A DNA stretch of 64,000 nucleotides from Diphasiastrum complanatum (Eukaryota > Streptophyta > Lycopodiopsida > Lycopodiales > Lycopodiaceae): assembly GCA_029204225.1 (NCBI GenBank), contig CM055113.1, forward strand, positions 24,362,357-24,426,356, written 5' to 3'. The position numbers and the translations under genes are program-made. The notes below the pieces were generated by a model that was not told the origin of the DNA, ran no database searches, and worked only from the letters and a program-made list of their open reading frames with translations. This document shows positions 33,101 to 48,202 of the stretch, piece by piece. Numbering within the stretch: the stretch's first letter is position 1; each line of letters starts with the position of its first letter.

Positions 33101-33767
33101 ATGTCACTTTGCATTGGCATGTCACATAGTAATCAAGGTTGTGAATCCCACAAAAATTGACAGGTTGTGGCCTTCAAAACCAAAATCAAAGGGCAAATTT
33201 TAGCCTGCCCATCCTTTCTAACTATTTCATAGCAAGCCCTAGGAAGGTGTAGTTTAAACTTGCTATCAAAGACAACAGTAATCCATCGTTAGATGCTTGA
33301 TAAGTTTTAGCAAGTGCTTGCAAAACTAATCTTATATCATTGCAATCAGATGCACACACACGAATAGAAAAAAACATAAACTGAATTAATGCCAAACGTC
33401 CTTGCATTGACCAGTTGTTTATGCGAACATAGTAATATTCTTCAAGATATGCTATACAGGGATCCATTCTCTCCTACAACGACATCACAAATTGTATCTA
33501 GATAATTTTGAAAACATGGATGATGTCATTGATAGACAAATCAAAATCACAAGATAGTTTCAATAATTGATAACAGATATTAGACAACTTTTGTTATAGA
33601 CAACACTGAAAAACAAATCGTTTTCTAGTGGTAAAACATTGAAATGAAAATAGGAAAAAAAAAAAAAAAACAATGTGTGTTTAGATTACTAACCTCTTTG
33701 GAGAAAACTTTGTTGGCCTTAGTAGATCCTTCCAACGACTCTTTCAAACGGTTCCCTCCAACAACTC
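30106..33767. other. No gene recognised
   Basis: 3.7 kb of AT-rich sequence with only short scattered frames and a poly-A run near 33655-33670. I see no exon, RNA gene or mobile element here. Confidence 0.5.
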
Positions 33768-33772
33768 CTTGT

Positions 33773-34558
33773 TGTCGTAAAATGGTGGGAGCGTGAGCGG
33801 CAACGGAAGCTCGAGGATTTGAGCGCGGCGTGTAGGAACGAAAACGCAACAATTAGCAACAAAAATGTTCAAGTAGAAAAATTCATACAGAATGCACAAA
33901 TGAACGACGTTTCTCCACCTATTTTAGGGTTGATGATAAGTTAACGACGTTGGTCTGCCAATGTAGCAAAAACGCGAAAAACTTGAAGGTGCCCTTTTAA
34001 CTGAACAAATCTTGAAGGTGCCCTTAGACTTAAAGTGTGTGTATTTCCCTAAGGCGCCTGTAGACTGAAGGCAGCGAAAAAAGCAAGGGTGCCTTAAGAA
34101 TGGTTTCTAAGGTATTTTGGCCAGCCTTATACTGAAGGCAGTGAAGAAGCCGAAAAAGGCAAAAAAAGACAAAGGTGCCTTAACTAAAGTTTTAGCGAAG
34201 AAGGCGAAGGTGCCTTAGATTAAAGACAGCGAAAAGTCAAAAAAGGAGAAGGTGCCTTTTAAATGATTTCTAAGGCATTCTGGCCACTTGGCCACTGTGT
34301 CGCATTTTCGCGAAGTTCCAAAAAGGGGAAAAGGAGAAGGTGCCTTAAAAAATGATTTCTAAGGCATTCTGGCCACTTGGCCACTATGTCGCTTTTTTCA
34401 CGAAGTTGCGAAAAAGGCGAAAAAGGAGAAGGTGTTTTAAAAACGTTTAAGACATAAGGGAAAAATTTTAAAGGGAAAAAGTGAAGGTCCGAAATTATAT
34501 TCTCGGCCTTTCCGTTTTCAAGATGCTCATTACTTGTCTGAGCATAAGAAATCTAACA
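33773..34558 (-). repeat. 3' LTR, internally shortened, with an array of related sub-repeats
   Basis: 786 bp against 1070 bp in the partner. About 270-285 bp (corresponding to roughly 37473-37745) are missing after 'aaatgaacga'. From about 33990 to 34440 the LTR consists of repeated variants of 'aaaaggagaaggtgcctt…aatgatttctaaggcattctggccacttggcc'. Confidence 0.9.
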
Positions 34559-34599
34559 CTCCCCCTTAATGAGGATCTTGAAAAAATGCTTTAAACTTC

Positions 34600-34760
34600 G
34601 GATTTAACATATCGTTAAATCTGAGATGAAGCTCCTTTTGATAGAGCTAACATGCATTTTGAATCCTTCAATAAATTCATATTGTTACTAAATAGTAACA
34701 TATCATCTACATGAAAGGTGATGATTATGAAGGGATTCAACACAGACTAAAAATAAAAAT
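34600..34760 (-). pseudogene. Copia RT scrap around the active site
   Basis: The minus strand reads FHVDDMLLFSNNMNLL, matching the YVDD region of Copia RT (Tyr is His here). Flanking RT is missing on both sides. Confidence 0.6.
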
Positions 34761-34970
34761 TCGAGCCTGTCGAGTTTGGAATTAAACCATTCTCGTTAAA
34801 AGATGCATTGGTCTTCTTTTGATCAGCGTCAGGTGTTGACATTGCCTCTAAAATAGCATTTGATTCCTATACAAATTAGCAGGCCAAATCATTAGTAACT
34901 TGGGATGGAGGCTGTCTTGAACGGTTCGATCTTTTGGTTTGTCAATTTTCTTATCAGTCCTGAGTCGTTC

Positions 34971-35785
34971 CTAGCCGTTGGTGTCGATTCTAGACTCTGA
35001 ATTCAAAGTAGCTTTCCCCTTGTGGTCAAGAAACTGATCTTCCGCAAAAATGACATTTCTGCTCATGAAGGTCTTCTGAGAGTCCAAATTGAAGAGCTTG
35101 TCTGTCTGATGGTCTGAGGAATAGCTGATGAAGATCAACATTCTGCTGGTGTTGTTCAGCTTTCTACTTAAATCAGTAGGGATCTGTGCGTAGGCTATGC
35201 ATCCAAACACTCGAATAATTGTGAGTGATAGCTTCGATCTTGTCCACACCTCATAAGGTGTCTTGCCATGCAGGGACTCCGAGATGGATCGATTTTGAAA
35301 GTAGGCTGTTGTAGTAACAGATTCTGCCTAGAATTTCTTTAGAAGAGAGGCATGGGCCAGCATGCTCTTTGCACTTGCGATGAGTGACTGATTCTTCCTT
35401 TGAGCTACACCATTGGACTGAGGTGAGTAGCTGGCTGAATGTTGTTGTAAATGTATTCAATTGGCCTTGCATAGAGCTTTGAACTTGGTGGAGATAAATA
35501 CCCCCCTTGCATCAGAGCGTAGAGCTTGATTCTTCTCTGGGTCGATTTTTCTGATGATGCCTTGAACTGAATGAAGAACTTGAGAGTCTCGGATTTGTTC
35601 TTCAAGAAATATGTTGCAGTCCTCCGAGAGAAGTCATCAATGATAGTCAGCAAATAGAAAGCTCCCCCTGTGGAAATAGTCTGCATAGGACCACAAATAT
35701 CCATGTGTACAAGATCTAATGAACCTTTAGAAGAACGAACTGAATCGAAAGTGACTAGAGTTCTAGCATGTTGTTGAAAATACAA
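34971..35785 (-). pseudogene. Copia integrase, broken
   Basis: The first block (35785-35405) has LDLVHMDICGPMQT, YLLTIIDDFSRRTATYFL and ends in frame changes near the expected D-G-G-E-Y (YALMQGGYLSPPSS). The last block (35249-34971) carries the conserved C-terminal part VFGCIAYAQIP, LIFISYSS and SRNVIFAEDQ. QRKNQS-type sequence lies in another frame near 35390. Several frame changes make it inactive. Confidence 0.85.
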
Positions 35786-36297
35786 CTTTCACATGAAGAA
35801 TTCAATTTGTTAATGAAGGGTAGATCTTGTAATAAATTTTGTTTTGACATTTGCTGAATACAACTGGAATTTAAATGGCCTAATCTAAAATGCCAAAGCA
35901 TCTCAGTTGATTCAGAAGTTGAAGTAAAAAGGGCTTGACTACTTGTAGAATAGGAATGATTGATTTTGTACAAATTGCTACACCTTCCACTAAAAGCAAT
36001 AACTTTCCTAGATTTGTCAAAAATAGTGCAGCCCTGTCTATCAAATTTGACCCTCTGACCCGAATCTGTGATTCTGCTGATTGGGAGCAGGTTTTTTTTT
36101 GTCAAATTTGGAATGTGAAGAACATTGGACAAAAACATTACGTCACCTTTCTGGAATTTGACTTTGACTGTTCCTACATCCTCGATAGTGTGAGTCGAGT
36201 TGTCTCCAAGTTGCACAACTATAGGATGGGTGTATGACTTGTAGTCATGGAACCAGTGTCGATGGTGAGTCACGTGTTGTGATGCACCTGATTCCAA
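35755..36297 (-). pseudogene. Copia protease and GAG-pre-integrase
   Basis: The frame starts MESGASQHVTHHRHW (usual DSGAS), followed by NVLHIPNLTKKNLLPISRI, then a pre-integrase segment LWHFRLGHLNSSCIQQMS. The Asp to Glu change in the protease signature would be expected to abolish activity. Confidence 0.85.
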
Positions 36298-36315
36298 ATA
36301 CCATGAATCGATATC

Positions 36316-37300
36316 CTATTGTTCTTCGACTTTGGTCAAGAAGGCAGCTTCATCTTCCTCCTGTTGCTGGATCGAGTAACTGGTAGAAGCAGCATTTTCT
36401 TGTTGTTGGAACTGTTGTTTCCTTTTGTTGTTGTATTGCAGCATTCTGCAATCCTTGATAAGGTGACCAGTCCTCTTACAGTACTTACAGAATAGATTCT
36501 GTCTTGGCTGGAAGGATGAAGACTCTGAAGTTGATGGTGTGTTTGATATAGGTTGTTGCATGTTGCTCTTGTTTTCAGGATAGTCTGACTGTGTAGACCT
36601 CTTGTGATTTCTTGAATATAGAGCTTGAGGATCCGATCCTGAGCTTGAGGAGGATGTTGATGCAGCGAAATTATTCTTGATAGAGTGAGGTGCTCCTAGG
36701 TAGAAATTGCCATTACCCAATTTTCGTAGGCTTAAGGTAGACTCGATAATAGAGTCATGAGTGCATCGGAATCTTCTATGACTAAGCCAGTTGCAGTCAT
36801 CTGCTCCATAAGATTTTGAGGGTGTTGAGGTGGCTTGAAACACTATCTGCTTCAGACATTCTGAGGGTGAAGAATTTCTTCCTCAGATGGAGCTTGGATG
36901 TAACATCTCTAATGTCATAGAGAATTGCTAGGATGTCCCATGCATCCTTAGCAGTTTGAGCGGCACGTATGTGGTTGATCTGAGTATCCTTGATGTTGAG
37001 GGTGATCATGGCAAATGCTTTGCCATCTCTCAGTCTCCACTTGGTGATGATGGCTGCATCACCTTCTGGTTTGAGCTCTGTGCCATCAACGATGTCCCAC
37101 AGTTCTTTGGCTAGAAGTATAACCTTCATTTTGAATTTCCAGATGGTAGTTATCTCCATCGAGTTTGTCAATGAGAGATGAACTAGATGATGGATCCATT
37201 CTGGTTGAACGAGATCGTTGGTAGAAACAACGACTATCGGAATATTGTTGGTTGCGCGTTTGCTAGAAAGATGTCTTGATAGAAACAAGACTGATAATCT
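36316..37300 (-). pseudogene. Copia gag with zinc knuckle
   Basis: The N-terminal part (to about 36845) reads TIWKFKMKVILLAKELWDIV, MITLNIKDTQINHI, AKDAWDILAILYD and LHLRKKFFTLRM. After a frame change the second part has a Ser-rich linker, one CCHC knuckle (CKYCKRTGHLIKDC) and a Gln-rich tail. Confidence 0.88.
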
Positions 37301-37343
37301 GCAGTAGAAAATGCAGATTACTGAAATGCCCGCTCTGATACCA

Positions 37344-38413
37344 TGTCGTAAAACGGTGGGAGCATGAACGACAACAGAAGCTCGAGGATTTGAGCGTGGC
37401 GTGTAGGAACAGACACACAACAGTTAGCAGCAGGAATGTTCAAGTAGAAGAATTCATATAGAATGCGCAAATGAACGATGCAGTAGTGAGACAAAAATTG
37501 CACTCTGATAAAAATCAACAACGAGTACAATGGCTTGAAGTAATAACTTCAGCTTGTTGAGCGTGATAATGCTGGCTACAGAAAAACTTTGATTAAAAGA
37601 AGAAATTCAATTAACACTTGCATAGCTTGATTCAACTAGTATATATATTTACAAGTGTCGAGAGAGAAATATCTTGTTCCTTAACTGCCATTTACTCCAG
37701 TTTTGCATCTATACAAAAGTTGGTAACCGCCCTTAGGATATTTGTTTCTCCACCTGTTTTAGGGTTGATGATAAGTTGGCGACATTGGTCTGCCAATGTA
37801 GCAAAAACGTGAAAAACCCGAAGGTGCCCTTTCGACTGAAGGTATGCAACTCTTGAAGGTGCCCTTAGACTTAAGGTGTGTGCAAATCCCTAAGGCACCT
37901 ATAGACTAAAGGCAGCAAAAAAGACGAAGGTGCCTTAAGAATGGTTTCTAAGGCATTCTTGCCAGCCTTATACTGAAGGCAGCGAAGAAGCCGGAAAAGG
38001 CAAAAAAAGACGAAGGTGCCTTATACTAAAGTTTTAGCGAACAAGGCAAAGGTGCCTTAGATTGAAGGCAGTGAAAAGCCGAAAAAGGAGAAAGTGCCTT
38101 TAAAATGATTTCAAAGGCATTCTAGCCACTTGGCCACTATGTCGCATTTTCATGAAGTTGCAAAAAGGCGAAAAGGAGAAGGTGCCTTAAAAAATGATTT
38201 CTAAGGCATTTTGGCCACTTGCCCACTGTGTCGCTTTTTTTGCGAAGTCGCGAAAAAGGCGAAAAAGGAGAAGGTGCCTTAAAAACGTTTAAGACATAGG
38301 GAAAAACTTTAAAGGGAAAAAGTGAAGGTCCGAAATTATGTTCTCGGCCTTCCATTTTCAAGATGCTCATTACTTGGTGATTTTCTTTAAGGCTGAACAT
38401 TAGAAATCTAACA
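37344..38413 (-). repeat. 5' LTR, full length, with sub-repeat array
   Basis: 1070 bp, TG…CA. The array at about 37810-38300 mirrors that in the other LTR: repeated 'gaaggtgccttaa' and 'tttctaaggcattc' blocks. Confidence 0.93.
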
Positions 38414-38487
38414 CTTGTATCTATCTTTCTATCTCTCTCAACACTCTCTCTCTCAAACCCTAGCATGTCTTTTCTTTGCTCTACTCT

Positions 38488-41369
<2,882 letters not shown>

Positions 41370-42619
41370 ATCCTATCAGGATTCATAACTGACGTGATGG
41401 GCAAGTAGGATCATAGTTGGTTGATGCGGACAGTTTTTGAAACTGTGTTTTCTGATACAGTCAGGGCACTTAGCATGGTACTTGGCCTTGACTGGACAAT
41501 CAACCATGAAGTGGCCAGTTTCACCACAGATGAAATATCCGGTGTGCAATGGCCCTTGTATAATGGCGTATCCATCTTGTATGGCTAGTGGGTCTGGACT
41601 TTTTGGTGGATAGTCATGATAAGTCAAGGAATGTCTAGACTGTGTGGTTGTTCTTAATATTGTTGAGCTGTATGTGCTTGGATAGGCGGATATGAAGGAC
41701 AAGCATCAACAGGATGCGTAGCCCGATAGTGTGGGCACCATATTGTTTTTCGTCTATAAGGTACATGTGCAGGGTTTGACTGACCAGGCATACTGCTTTG
41801 GATAGACTTCAGGGTAGTTTGAAACTCATTGGTGAGTTTCTCCATTTTAAGTTGGTGTTTCTTATTAAGCAACTCCAGCTATGATTTTCAAAGCTGATCT
41901 CGGGTGTCCTCGATCGGCTTCGACTCATGGACAGGAGCATGTGGTGCTCTTCTTTCCCTGGATTCATCAACATCTAATCCTTCATCTTCTTTCTTGATGG
42001 CATCAGACATAGCTATCATATATTCATCATTGGATTTAAGCTCGCGTCTAATCCATCTTGGAAGGCCGACTAAAAGCCTGATGATGAGCATCTGTTAGGA
42101 GGGTTATTCCTATACTTGACTTTTGAGGCGTTTGAAACGCTTGATATAGTCTCGTACCGCTCATAGTCTGTCTTTTCGTCACGTTCAAGGTTGAAAAACC
42201 AAACACGTGCTTTAGCGATCATGGTCATCGAAAATAATTGGACCATAGCATCAGGAGATGTTTCGCCATACACGTCACATGCATTCTCAAAGATTTGCAA
42301 AAATCTTTGAGGGTCCGAACTACCGTCAAACTTTGGTAGATCTAGCTTGGGTGTACATCGCTCATGATGAGCATTGTGGGTAGCAGAGACTCCATTAAGG
42401 TTGGTTCTGGTCTGTGAGGGTTCAGCACCATAAAATTGGGGTCATGCACGTGAGTACTCAGCTCTATCAAGTTCTTGTCCCTCAAATGGGTCTGTGGATG
42501 GCTCGTGTATTTGGGCCCACATTCGATAGAATCTATGACATCTGATTTGTTCAGCTACAGGGGACCTGATCTCGTATGGATAATCTTCGGGGATTTCAAG
42601 ATCTGTATTGTCAGCCATT
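41370..42619 (-). pseudogene. Ty3/Gypsy gag with zinc knuckle, frameshifted
   Basis: From an ATG at 42619 the minus strand gives MADNTDLEIPEDYPYEI. A stop lies near 42444. Then comes LDLPKFDGSSDPQRFLQIF, running into NACDVYGETSPDAMVQLF, ARVWFFNLE, LLVGLPRWIRREL and, after frame changes, a Cys/His block WCPHYRATHPVDACPSY and a knuckle CGETGHFMVDC. This order is the retrotransposon-gag architecture of Gypsy elements. No pol follows at its 3' side, so the element is truncated. Confidence 0.8.
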
Positions 42620-42639
42620 GGGTACTATTGTGTCGTTTT

Positions 42640-43328
42640 TTTATTGTTTTGGATTTTTCGAGGTTTGGTGTTTTTGGGAAAAAAAATATTTTTTTTTTGG
42701 GTTTTTGCGGTCCCTACGGTTTGCGGTCTACGGTCTGGTGTGGTTTACGGTTTCGGTGGGATGCGGGTGCTACGGATCACTGTGGGTGATTGCGATCTGA
42801 TGTGGTTGAGGATGGAGGGATGCGGACTGGTGCAATCAGTGGCAGGTTTACGGTGTCCATGTTTTGCGGTGAAGGTTGCCGATGGTAGTCGCAGGGCGAA
42901 TAAGTGCGGTTGGATGCGGTTGGGCACTATGGCTTATTGGTGACTATGTTAGTGACGGTTGACTACGGTGGTGATGGTGGACAGGTGGGGTTGAATGCAG
43001 TGGTTGCGGTTATTTGTGGGTGATTGCGGTCAGTGGTCGATGGCGGTTGATGGTGGCCAAGGGTAGTCGTAGGGCTGTATGATTGTGGTCTGTTGCTATT
43101 ATGGATGAATGCGGTTGTAGTGTGTCTGTTTTTCGGTGGGCTGTTGTACCTACAGGTTACGGTGGAATGGATGTATGCGGATTATTATGGGTGAAGGAAT
43201 GACGTGAGTGGATTGTGGTCACTACGGTTCAAGACAGCTGGTGCAATATCTGGAATGCGGTTTCTACCATTGGAAGGGTGGAGGTGTGTGACTGCGGTTC
43301 TGACGAGAGCGGTGGTGCTGGTGTTGGT
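42640..43328 (-). other. Strongly strand-skewed leader upstream of the Gypsy gag
   Basis: The plus strand is rich in G and T ('tgcggt', 'tacggt' recur many times), so the gag-sense strand is rich in C and A. Frames are open by composition only and no protein is recognised. Confidence 0.5.
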
Positions 43329-43530
43329 GATGGCTACGGCTCAAAGCGATCACGTAGTGGTTTGCGATGGCTACGGCTCAAGGCGATCACGTAGTGGTTT
43401 GCGATGGCTACGACACAAGGCGATCACGTAGTGGTTTGCAATGGCTACGGCTCAAGGCGATCACGTAGTGGTTTGCGATGGCTAGGGCTCAAGGCGATCA
43501 CGTAGTGGTTTGCGATGGCTAGGGCTCAAG
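43329..43530. repeat. 37-bp tandem array, five full units and a partial
   Basis: Units start at 43329, 43366, 43403, 43440 and 43477, with a partial one at 43514. Each reads 'gatggctacggctcaaggc' then 'gatcacgtagtggtttgc' with only one to three differences. Confidence 0.95.
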
Positions 43531-43619
43531 GGCAGATACAGGCCCGTGTCGTTGCTCTTGTTTATAGCGGTAAGGCTTGTATGTCATTTGGTTTGACAGA
43601 AAGATGTCGTTAAAAAGGC

Positions 43620-44085
43620 TGGTGGTCGAGCGTGAATCTGGTCTAGTTGAGATTGGAAGAAATTCGTTCGTCGAGATTGGACCCAGACCCTCCAGTTGAG
43701 AGTTGAGCGAAAACTCTTTTGTCGAGACGTGATAAGATCTCGTCGATCGAGAGTTGAGAAATTGCTTTGGTTGAGATTGAGAATCTCTTTGGTTGAGATT
43801 TAAGCTTTGGGTTTTGGCTGAGATTGAATAGAGCACTTCGGCTCCGGTTGAGATGTGAAGGATCACTTCGGCTGAGATCAAGACTGAAGGCTCCGGTTGA
43901 GATTCGAAAGTTGCCTTCGGTCGAGATGTTAAAGAGGCCTTCGGTCGAAATCTGGACTTATGGCTCCGGTCGAGATCTAACTGATGGCGTCCGTCGAGAT
44001 CTAATTGATAGCGTCGGTCGAGATCTAATGTAGGGCCGTCGGTTGAGATCTGATTGATGGGTGTCAGTTGAGATCTAATTGTTGT
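43620..44085. repeat. Degenerate repeats of about 29 bp built on 'ggtcgagatct'
   Basis: The motif 'cggtcgagatct' / 'ggttgagatt' recurs some 15 times with spacers such as 'aattgatagcgt'. It continues the repeat-rich leader of the Gypsy element; an LTR boundary could not be seen. Confidence 0.75.
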
Positions 44086-44439
44086 GTTTGTGTCGTTCGC
44101 ACTAGATCAACTCTTTTGCTGAAAGTTTGCCATTATGCCGCAATCAAATGTGTGTCGTTTGGTGTGTATGCCCACATGACATTGTATGTTTTGTACTAGC
44201 ACATCATATCTTAACCATTCTAGCATTTAAGATTTAGAGCTAGAAAAAAAAAATTCTTATCACACTTTTCAAATTTAAAATGTTTAACTATGCTGATTTA
44301 CCATAAACAATTGTGAGCGAATTTCCACTCTTCTTCTATCACATGTTTACCAATTTTTGTTGCTATTTTGATAGTATTATAAATCCATTCACATGTGCAT
44401 TGTGAAGGTAATAAAATTCTAATGGTTCGTCATTCACAT

Positions 44440-45601
44440 GCAAATGGTGAGTCATCATCTTATTCCTTCTCCTCTAAAAGTATTTTTATTTTTTGCGTCT
44501 CACTGGCTGCACTTTTCTCTTTTTGGCTTCTTTGTACTTTGAAATCCACTTGCCCATTCTTCCACAATTATATAAAATGAGCGTTGCAATTTTTTCACAT
44601 AATAATGGTGACATTTTTCTTACAATGCCTTTTTCTTGCAGTAATTCACCTTTACCACGTTCGTCCTCTTCATCATGCCATAACTTTGGTGCACTAGGAA
44701 GTATTGTGAGAGATATTTTGTGATGTAAAAAAAGGATTCTTGAACAAGCCAACCTTCTGCGATGCTACCCTCTGACCTTGGCCTTTTGTCTCACGAACTC
44801 TTGTAGAACTTTCATAAAATGCTCAAGGTAGAACATCCATCTAGTGACTGACAATGGAAATCTCTTCAACCAAATGCACGAGAAGACAAACTTATATATC
44901 CATGAATAAAGTTGAAATATCTCTGTCCAAAAAGCATGTTGTTTCAACCAATTCTTGCCTTCTAAATGAATTTCATTCCATTTGATCTCTTTTGAGGTGA
45001 TCCACCTACAAGATCGACATTACACTAAATCGATTATGAATAAAGTATAGTAATAAAAAATTTAAATACTTGATTATTGATGCTAATTTGTACAAAGTAT
45101 TTTGTAGATTGTCTCATGAACAACCTCAAATAAAGATTAGAAAAATGAATTTAATTCACTTTGTGAGATTTTAATTCACTTAATTTGTCATTAGTGAATG
45201 AGTTGCACAAGGAATATGCATAACCAGTTGGAGTTCTAACATATCTTATTACATTTTTGACATATGAGAGCTCTCTGTTTGCTAAAATCCATGGTGCACT
45301 AGGTATACTTGTCATCCCACTTTCATTATTTTCAAACCAATAGGGTCTTTTAACATTAGCCACCTCCAACTCTTGAGGTGTTGCAATAGTGGTTTTTCAC
45401 CAACTATATCTAGTAGGTAATTGATCAAGAGATGTTCCAATAGGGTAACCGTTAGTGGTATCGACGATCTCTTCATGTTTTCAATTAACTTATACCAAGA
45501 ATTGAGATCACGGTGTTTGATCCACTCGTCATATCAATCTTTTATTCCCATTCACGTGCATGAATGTGTGATTAAAGGGCCATCTTTTGGTCACCCTTGT
45601 A
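44440..45601 (-). pseudogene. CACTA (En/Spm) transposase C-terminal part, broken
   Basis: Minus-strand blocks match the conserved C-terminal half of CACTA transposases (DUF4218 region): SIPSAPWILANRELSYVK, VRTPTGYAYSLCNSFTND and LSELKSHK near 45160-45310. Then come RWMFYLEHFMKVLQEFVRQK (near 44765-44860) and PSAPKLWHDEEDERGKGELL with KMSPLL…ILYN (near 44540-44700). Several stops and frame changes separate them. The N-terminal side continues at 53235, beyond the inserted Copia element. No CACTA terminal inverted repeats were identified. Confidence 0.7.
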
Positions 45602-45606
45602 TAAAA

Positions 45607-46208
45607 TGTTGAATTCACACGTGTGGGATGCCCTAAACATGTACTTTTGATCCCCTAAGCCCAATAATACCATAAAGATCAAACTAGCATTGATTGACAA
45701 TAGGAAAGCTGATCATACAAGAAATATTATTGTGTTACAAGCAAGATTTGTCAACAAAATATGAAACTAAATGCAATAAATGCCTCAACTCGGCTAGAGA
45801 GAGAATATGAATGTACAAAACTCGAGTAGAGAGAGAGGGCACAAAGAGCTTAGTCATTACACACAAAAATCATCATCTTCTCAATGAGAGTACATCACAT
45901 ATATATAGATCCATGGACTGTCCTCCTACTTTGAGTTGAATTGGAGTTATGAATCCACCTCAAGCTATCTAGACTTATTCAAGCCACCTCAATATGTCTA
46001 ATTGTGCCACCTAGTATTTTCATGCATTAAATGTGGCATGCAAAGTACAAATGGCAATTCCTATGGTAGCTCGAGTTTCTACTTCTACCTACCTTGAATA
46101 TTTTATTCTAAGATGGGTCTTTACTAAGCCAAAAGAGCTCAATTCATCTTTGGTATTTTTAGAACCCCTACTTATAACATTAGATAGATTTTTTCCGATA
46201 TTTCAACA
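45607..46208 (-). repeat. 3' LTR of the 45.6-53.2 kb Copia element
   Basis: 602 bp, TGTTGAATT…CAACA. It carries CACACGTGTG at 45616-45625. Confidence 0.95.
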
Positions 46209-46226
46209 CTCCTCCTAAGAAAGTAT

Positions 46227-47159
46227 CTAATGTGGATCAAGCATCGATCTTGAGATAAGACCAAGATTAGATCTATGCTTTGAGAAGGCACTTTTGCAAA
46301 GTGTCTTTGTGAGAAGATCAACAATACATGAAGATGTGTCGACATGTTCCAAGTTGATTTCACCTCCAATGAGCTTTTCCCTTACAAAATGGTGTGCCAC
46401 TTCTATATGCTTGGTTCTTGCATGAAAAATAGGATTGTTTGCAAGAGCTTGGGCCGATATGTTGTCACACTTGATCAAGGGAAGATCATCCTCTTTGATG
46501 CACTTTAGCTCCATGATTAACCTCTTGATCCAAAGCACCTCTTTAGTTGTTGCAGTGAGTGCTTTGTACTCGGCCTCACAAGAAGATAGAGATATGGTAT
46601 CTTGCTTCTTTGAAAGCCAAGACACAAGATTGCCTCCAAGAAAGATAGTATATGCATTAGTGGACTTTCGATCCATTTTATCACTTGCAAAATCGGAATC
46701 CGAATAGCCAACAATGGTTAGATCTTCATTCTTATACAATAAACCATAATCTTGAGTAGAAGATACATATCTTAGAACTCTCTTGGCCATCTTCCAATGT
46801 TGGATCTTAGGATCTTGCATAAATTGACCTAATTTGTGCACACAATAGCTTAAATCGGGTCTAGTGATAGTAAGCCAAATTAAAGAGCCTATAAGACTCC
46901 TATAAAGTGTGATGTCCTCGAAGGATCTTTCATCACCTTTAATAGGGTCTTTTACATGTTGCTCCATGGGAGTATCTATGCCTTTACAATTTTGCATATT
47001 GAATTTTCTCAACATAGAAAAGACATATCTAGATTGACAAATAAAAGCATACTCTTCTTGAAAATCAATCTTAAGGCCTAAAATATAGTGGATCTCTCCT
47101 AGATCTTGCATTTTAAATTCTCCTCCTAATGCATCCTTAGTTTCTTGAACTAGCATCAA
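46227..47159 (-). pseudogene. Copia RT end and RNase H
   Basis: A 310-residue open frame runs from FKMQDLGEIHYILGLKI through KRVLRYVSSTQDYG, GYSDSDFASDKMDRKST, SLSSCEAEYKALTATTKEV and HARTKHIEVAHHFVREKL to DLLTKTL. It continues the RT block to its right after a frameshift close to the YVDD site. Length and motifs are those of the C-terminal third of a Copia polyprotein. Confidence 0.9.
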
Positions 47160-48202
47160 ACAACTTCCACTAAAATAATGTCATCTACATAGATTAGAAG
47201 AATGACAATATTACTACCATCAAACTTTAAGTACATAGAAGGATTATAGTCACTAAGCACAAATCCTAATGAAAGTAGAAAGTTGTTGAGTCTTGAATAC
47301 CATGATCTAGGTGCTTGCTTCAAGCCATAAAGACTTTTAAATAGAAAACACACCTTAGATTTATCCTTGATGAATCCTTGAGGTTGTTCCATGTATATCT
47401 CCTCTTCAAGATAGCCATTCATAAAAATGTTGGAGACATCAAGCTGATACAATTTTCACTTAAAAAATAAGGCAAGAGAGATTATGATTCTTATTGTCAC
47501 CATCTTTGCTACAGGAGAAAAGGTTTCTTCATAGTCAAGGCCATATATTTGTGCAAAGCCTTTAGCACATAATCTTGCCTTGTACTTGTTGATGGAGCCA
47601 TCATGATTGTACTTGATCTTGAACACCCACTTGTATCCATTGATGTGCATGTTAGGTGGTGGATCCACTAGCTCCCATGTATGGTTGGTGATTAAGGCAT
47701 CATATTCAATCTTCATGGCCTCATACAACTCCTCGGTATTGAGGGCTTCTTGGACATCTTTGGGCTCCTCATGAGAAACAAAATAAGCATAGGTGGAATC
47801 AAGATCCACTTGTTTTCCTTTGTCATCATAAGTGAGCCTCTTAGGCTTGGATCTCTCCCTCATGGATCTTCTAGGAGTGAGAATCCGAGGACTTCCATCT
47901 TCAAATCTCGACCCCTCCATATGTTGATTGCCTTCAATAACAAAAGGTGTTAGATTTTGAGGTTGCTTGATCTCGGCCCCTCCAAGATTGGACTTTTCTT
48001 CTTCATGAAAAACTACATCTCTACTATCAATTACTTTAGAAGTAGAGAGCATGTAGATTTGATAGGCTTTCTTGTTGGATGAATATCCAACCATTACTCT
48101 TTTGCTTGCACAAGGATCATCCTTCTTTCTTGTTTCCAAGGAAATATGGACAAAGCATATGCATCCAAATACTCTAAAGTGATCAACCTTAGGTTTCTTC
48201 AA
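47156..48202 (-). pseudogene. Copia integrase C-terminus and reverse transcriptase
   Basis: Frame 48202-47456 covers VDHFRVFGCICFVHI (integrase tail), the linker, EALNTEELYEAMKIEYDAL, GYKWVFKIKYN, KARLCAKGFAQ and FSPVAKMVTIR. A stop follows; the protein resumes at 47452 with YQLDVSNIFMNGYLEEEIY, SLYGLKQAPRSWYSRL and the catalytic LLIYVDDIIL (about 47170). Only a stop and a frameshift break the RT. Confidence 0.9.

Larger units (their letters stand above)
33773..38413 (-). mobile_element. Ty1/Copia retrotransposon with CTTGT target duplication, pol mostly deleted
   Basis: LTRs lie at 33773-34558 and 37344-38413, both starting TGTCGTAAAA and ending ATCTAACA. CTTGT is duplicated at 33768-33772 and 38414-38418. 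A minus-strand primer site (TGGTATCAGAGCGGG, 37343-37329) touches the right LTR; a polypurine tract (ctcccccttaa, from 34559) touches the left. Gag, protease and part of integrase remain. RT is reduced to a scrap around the active site and RNase H is gone. This is a non-autonomous deletion derivative. Confidence 0.95.

Noticed and set aside
43329-43530. 37-bp repeats considered as a CRISPR array
   Set aside because: Units are directly contiguous with no unique spacers, and the window is plant nuclear DNA.
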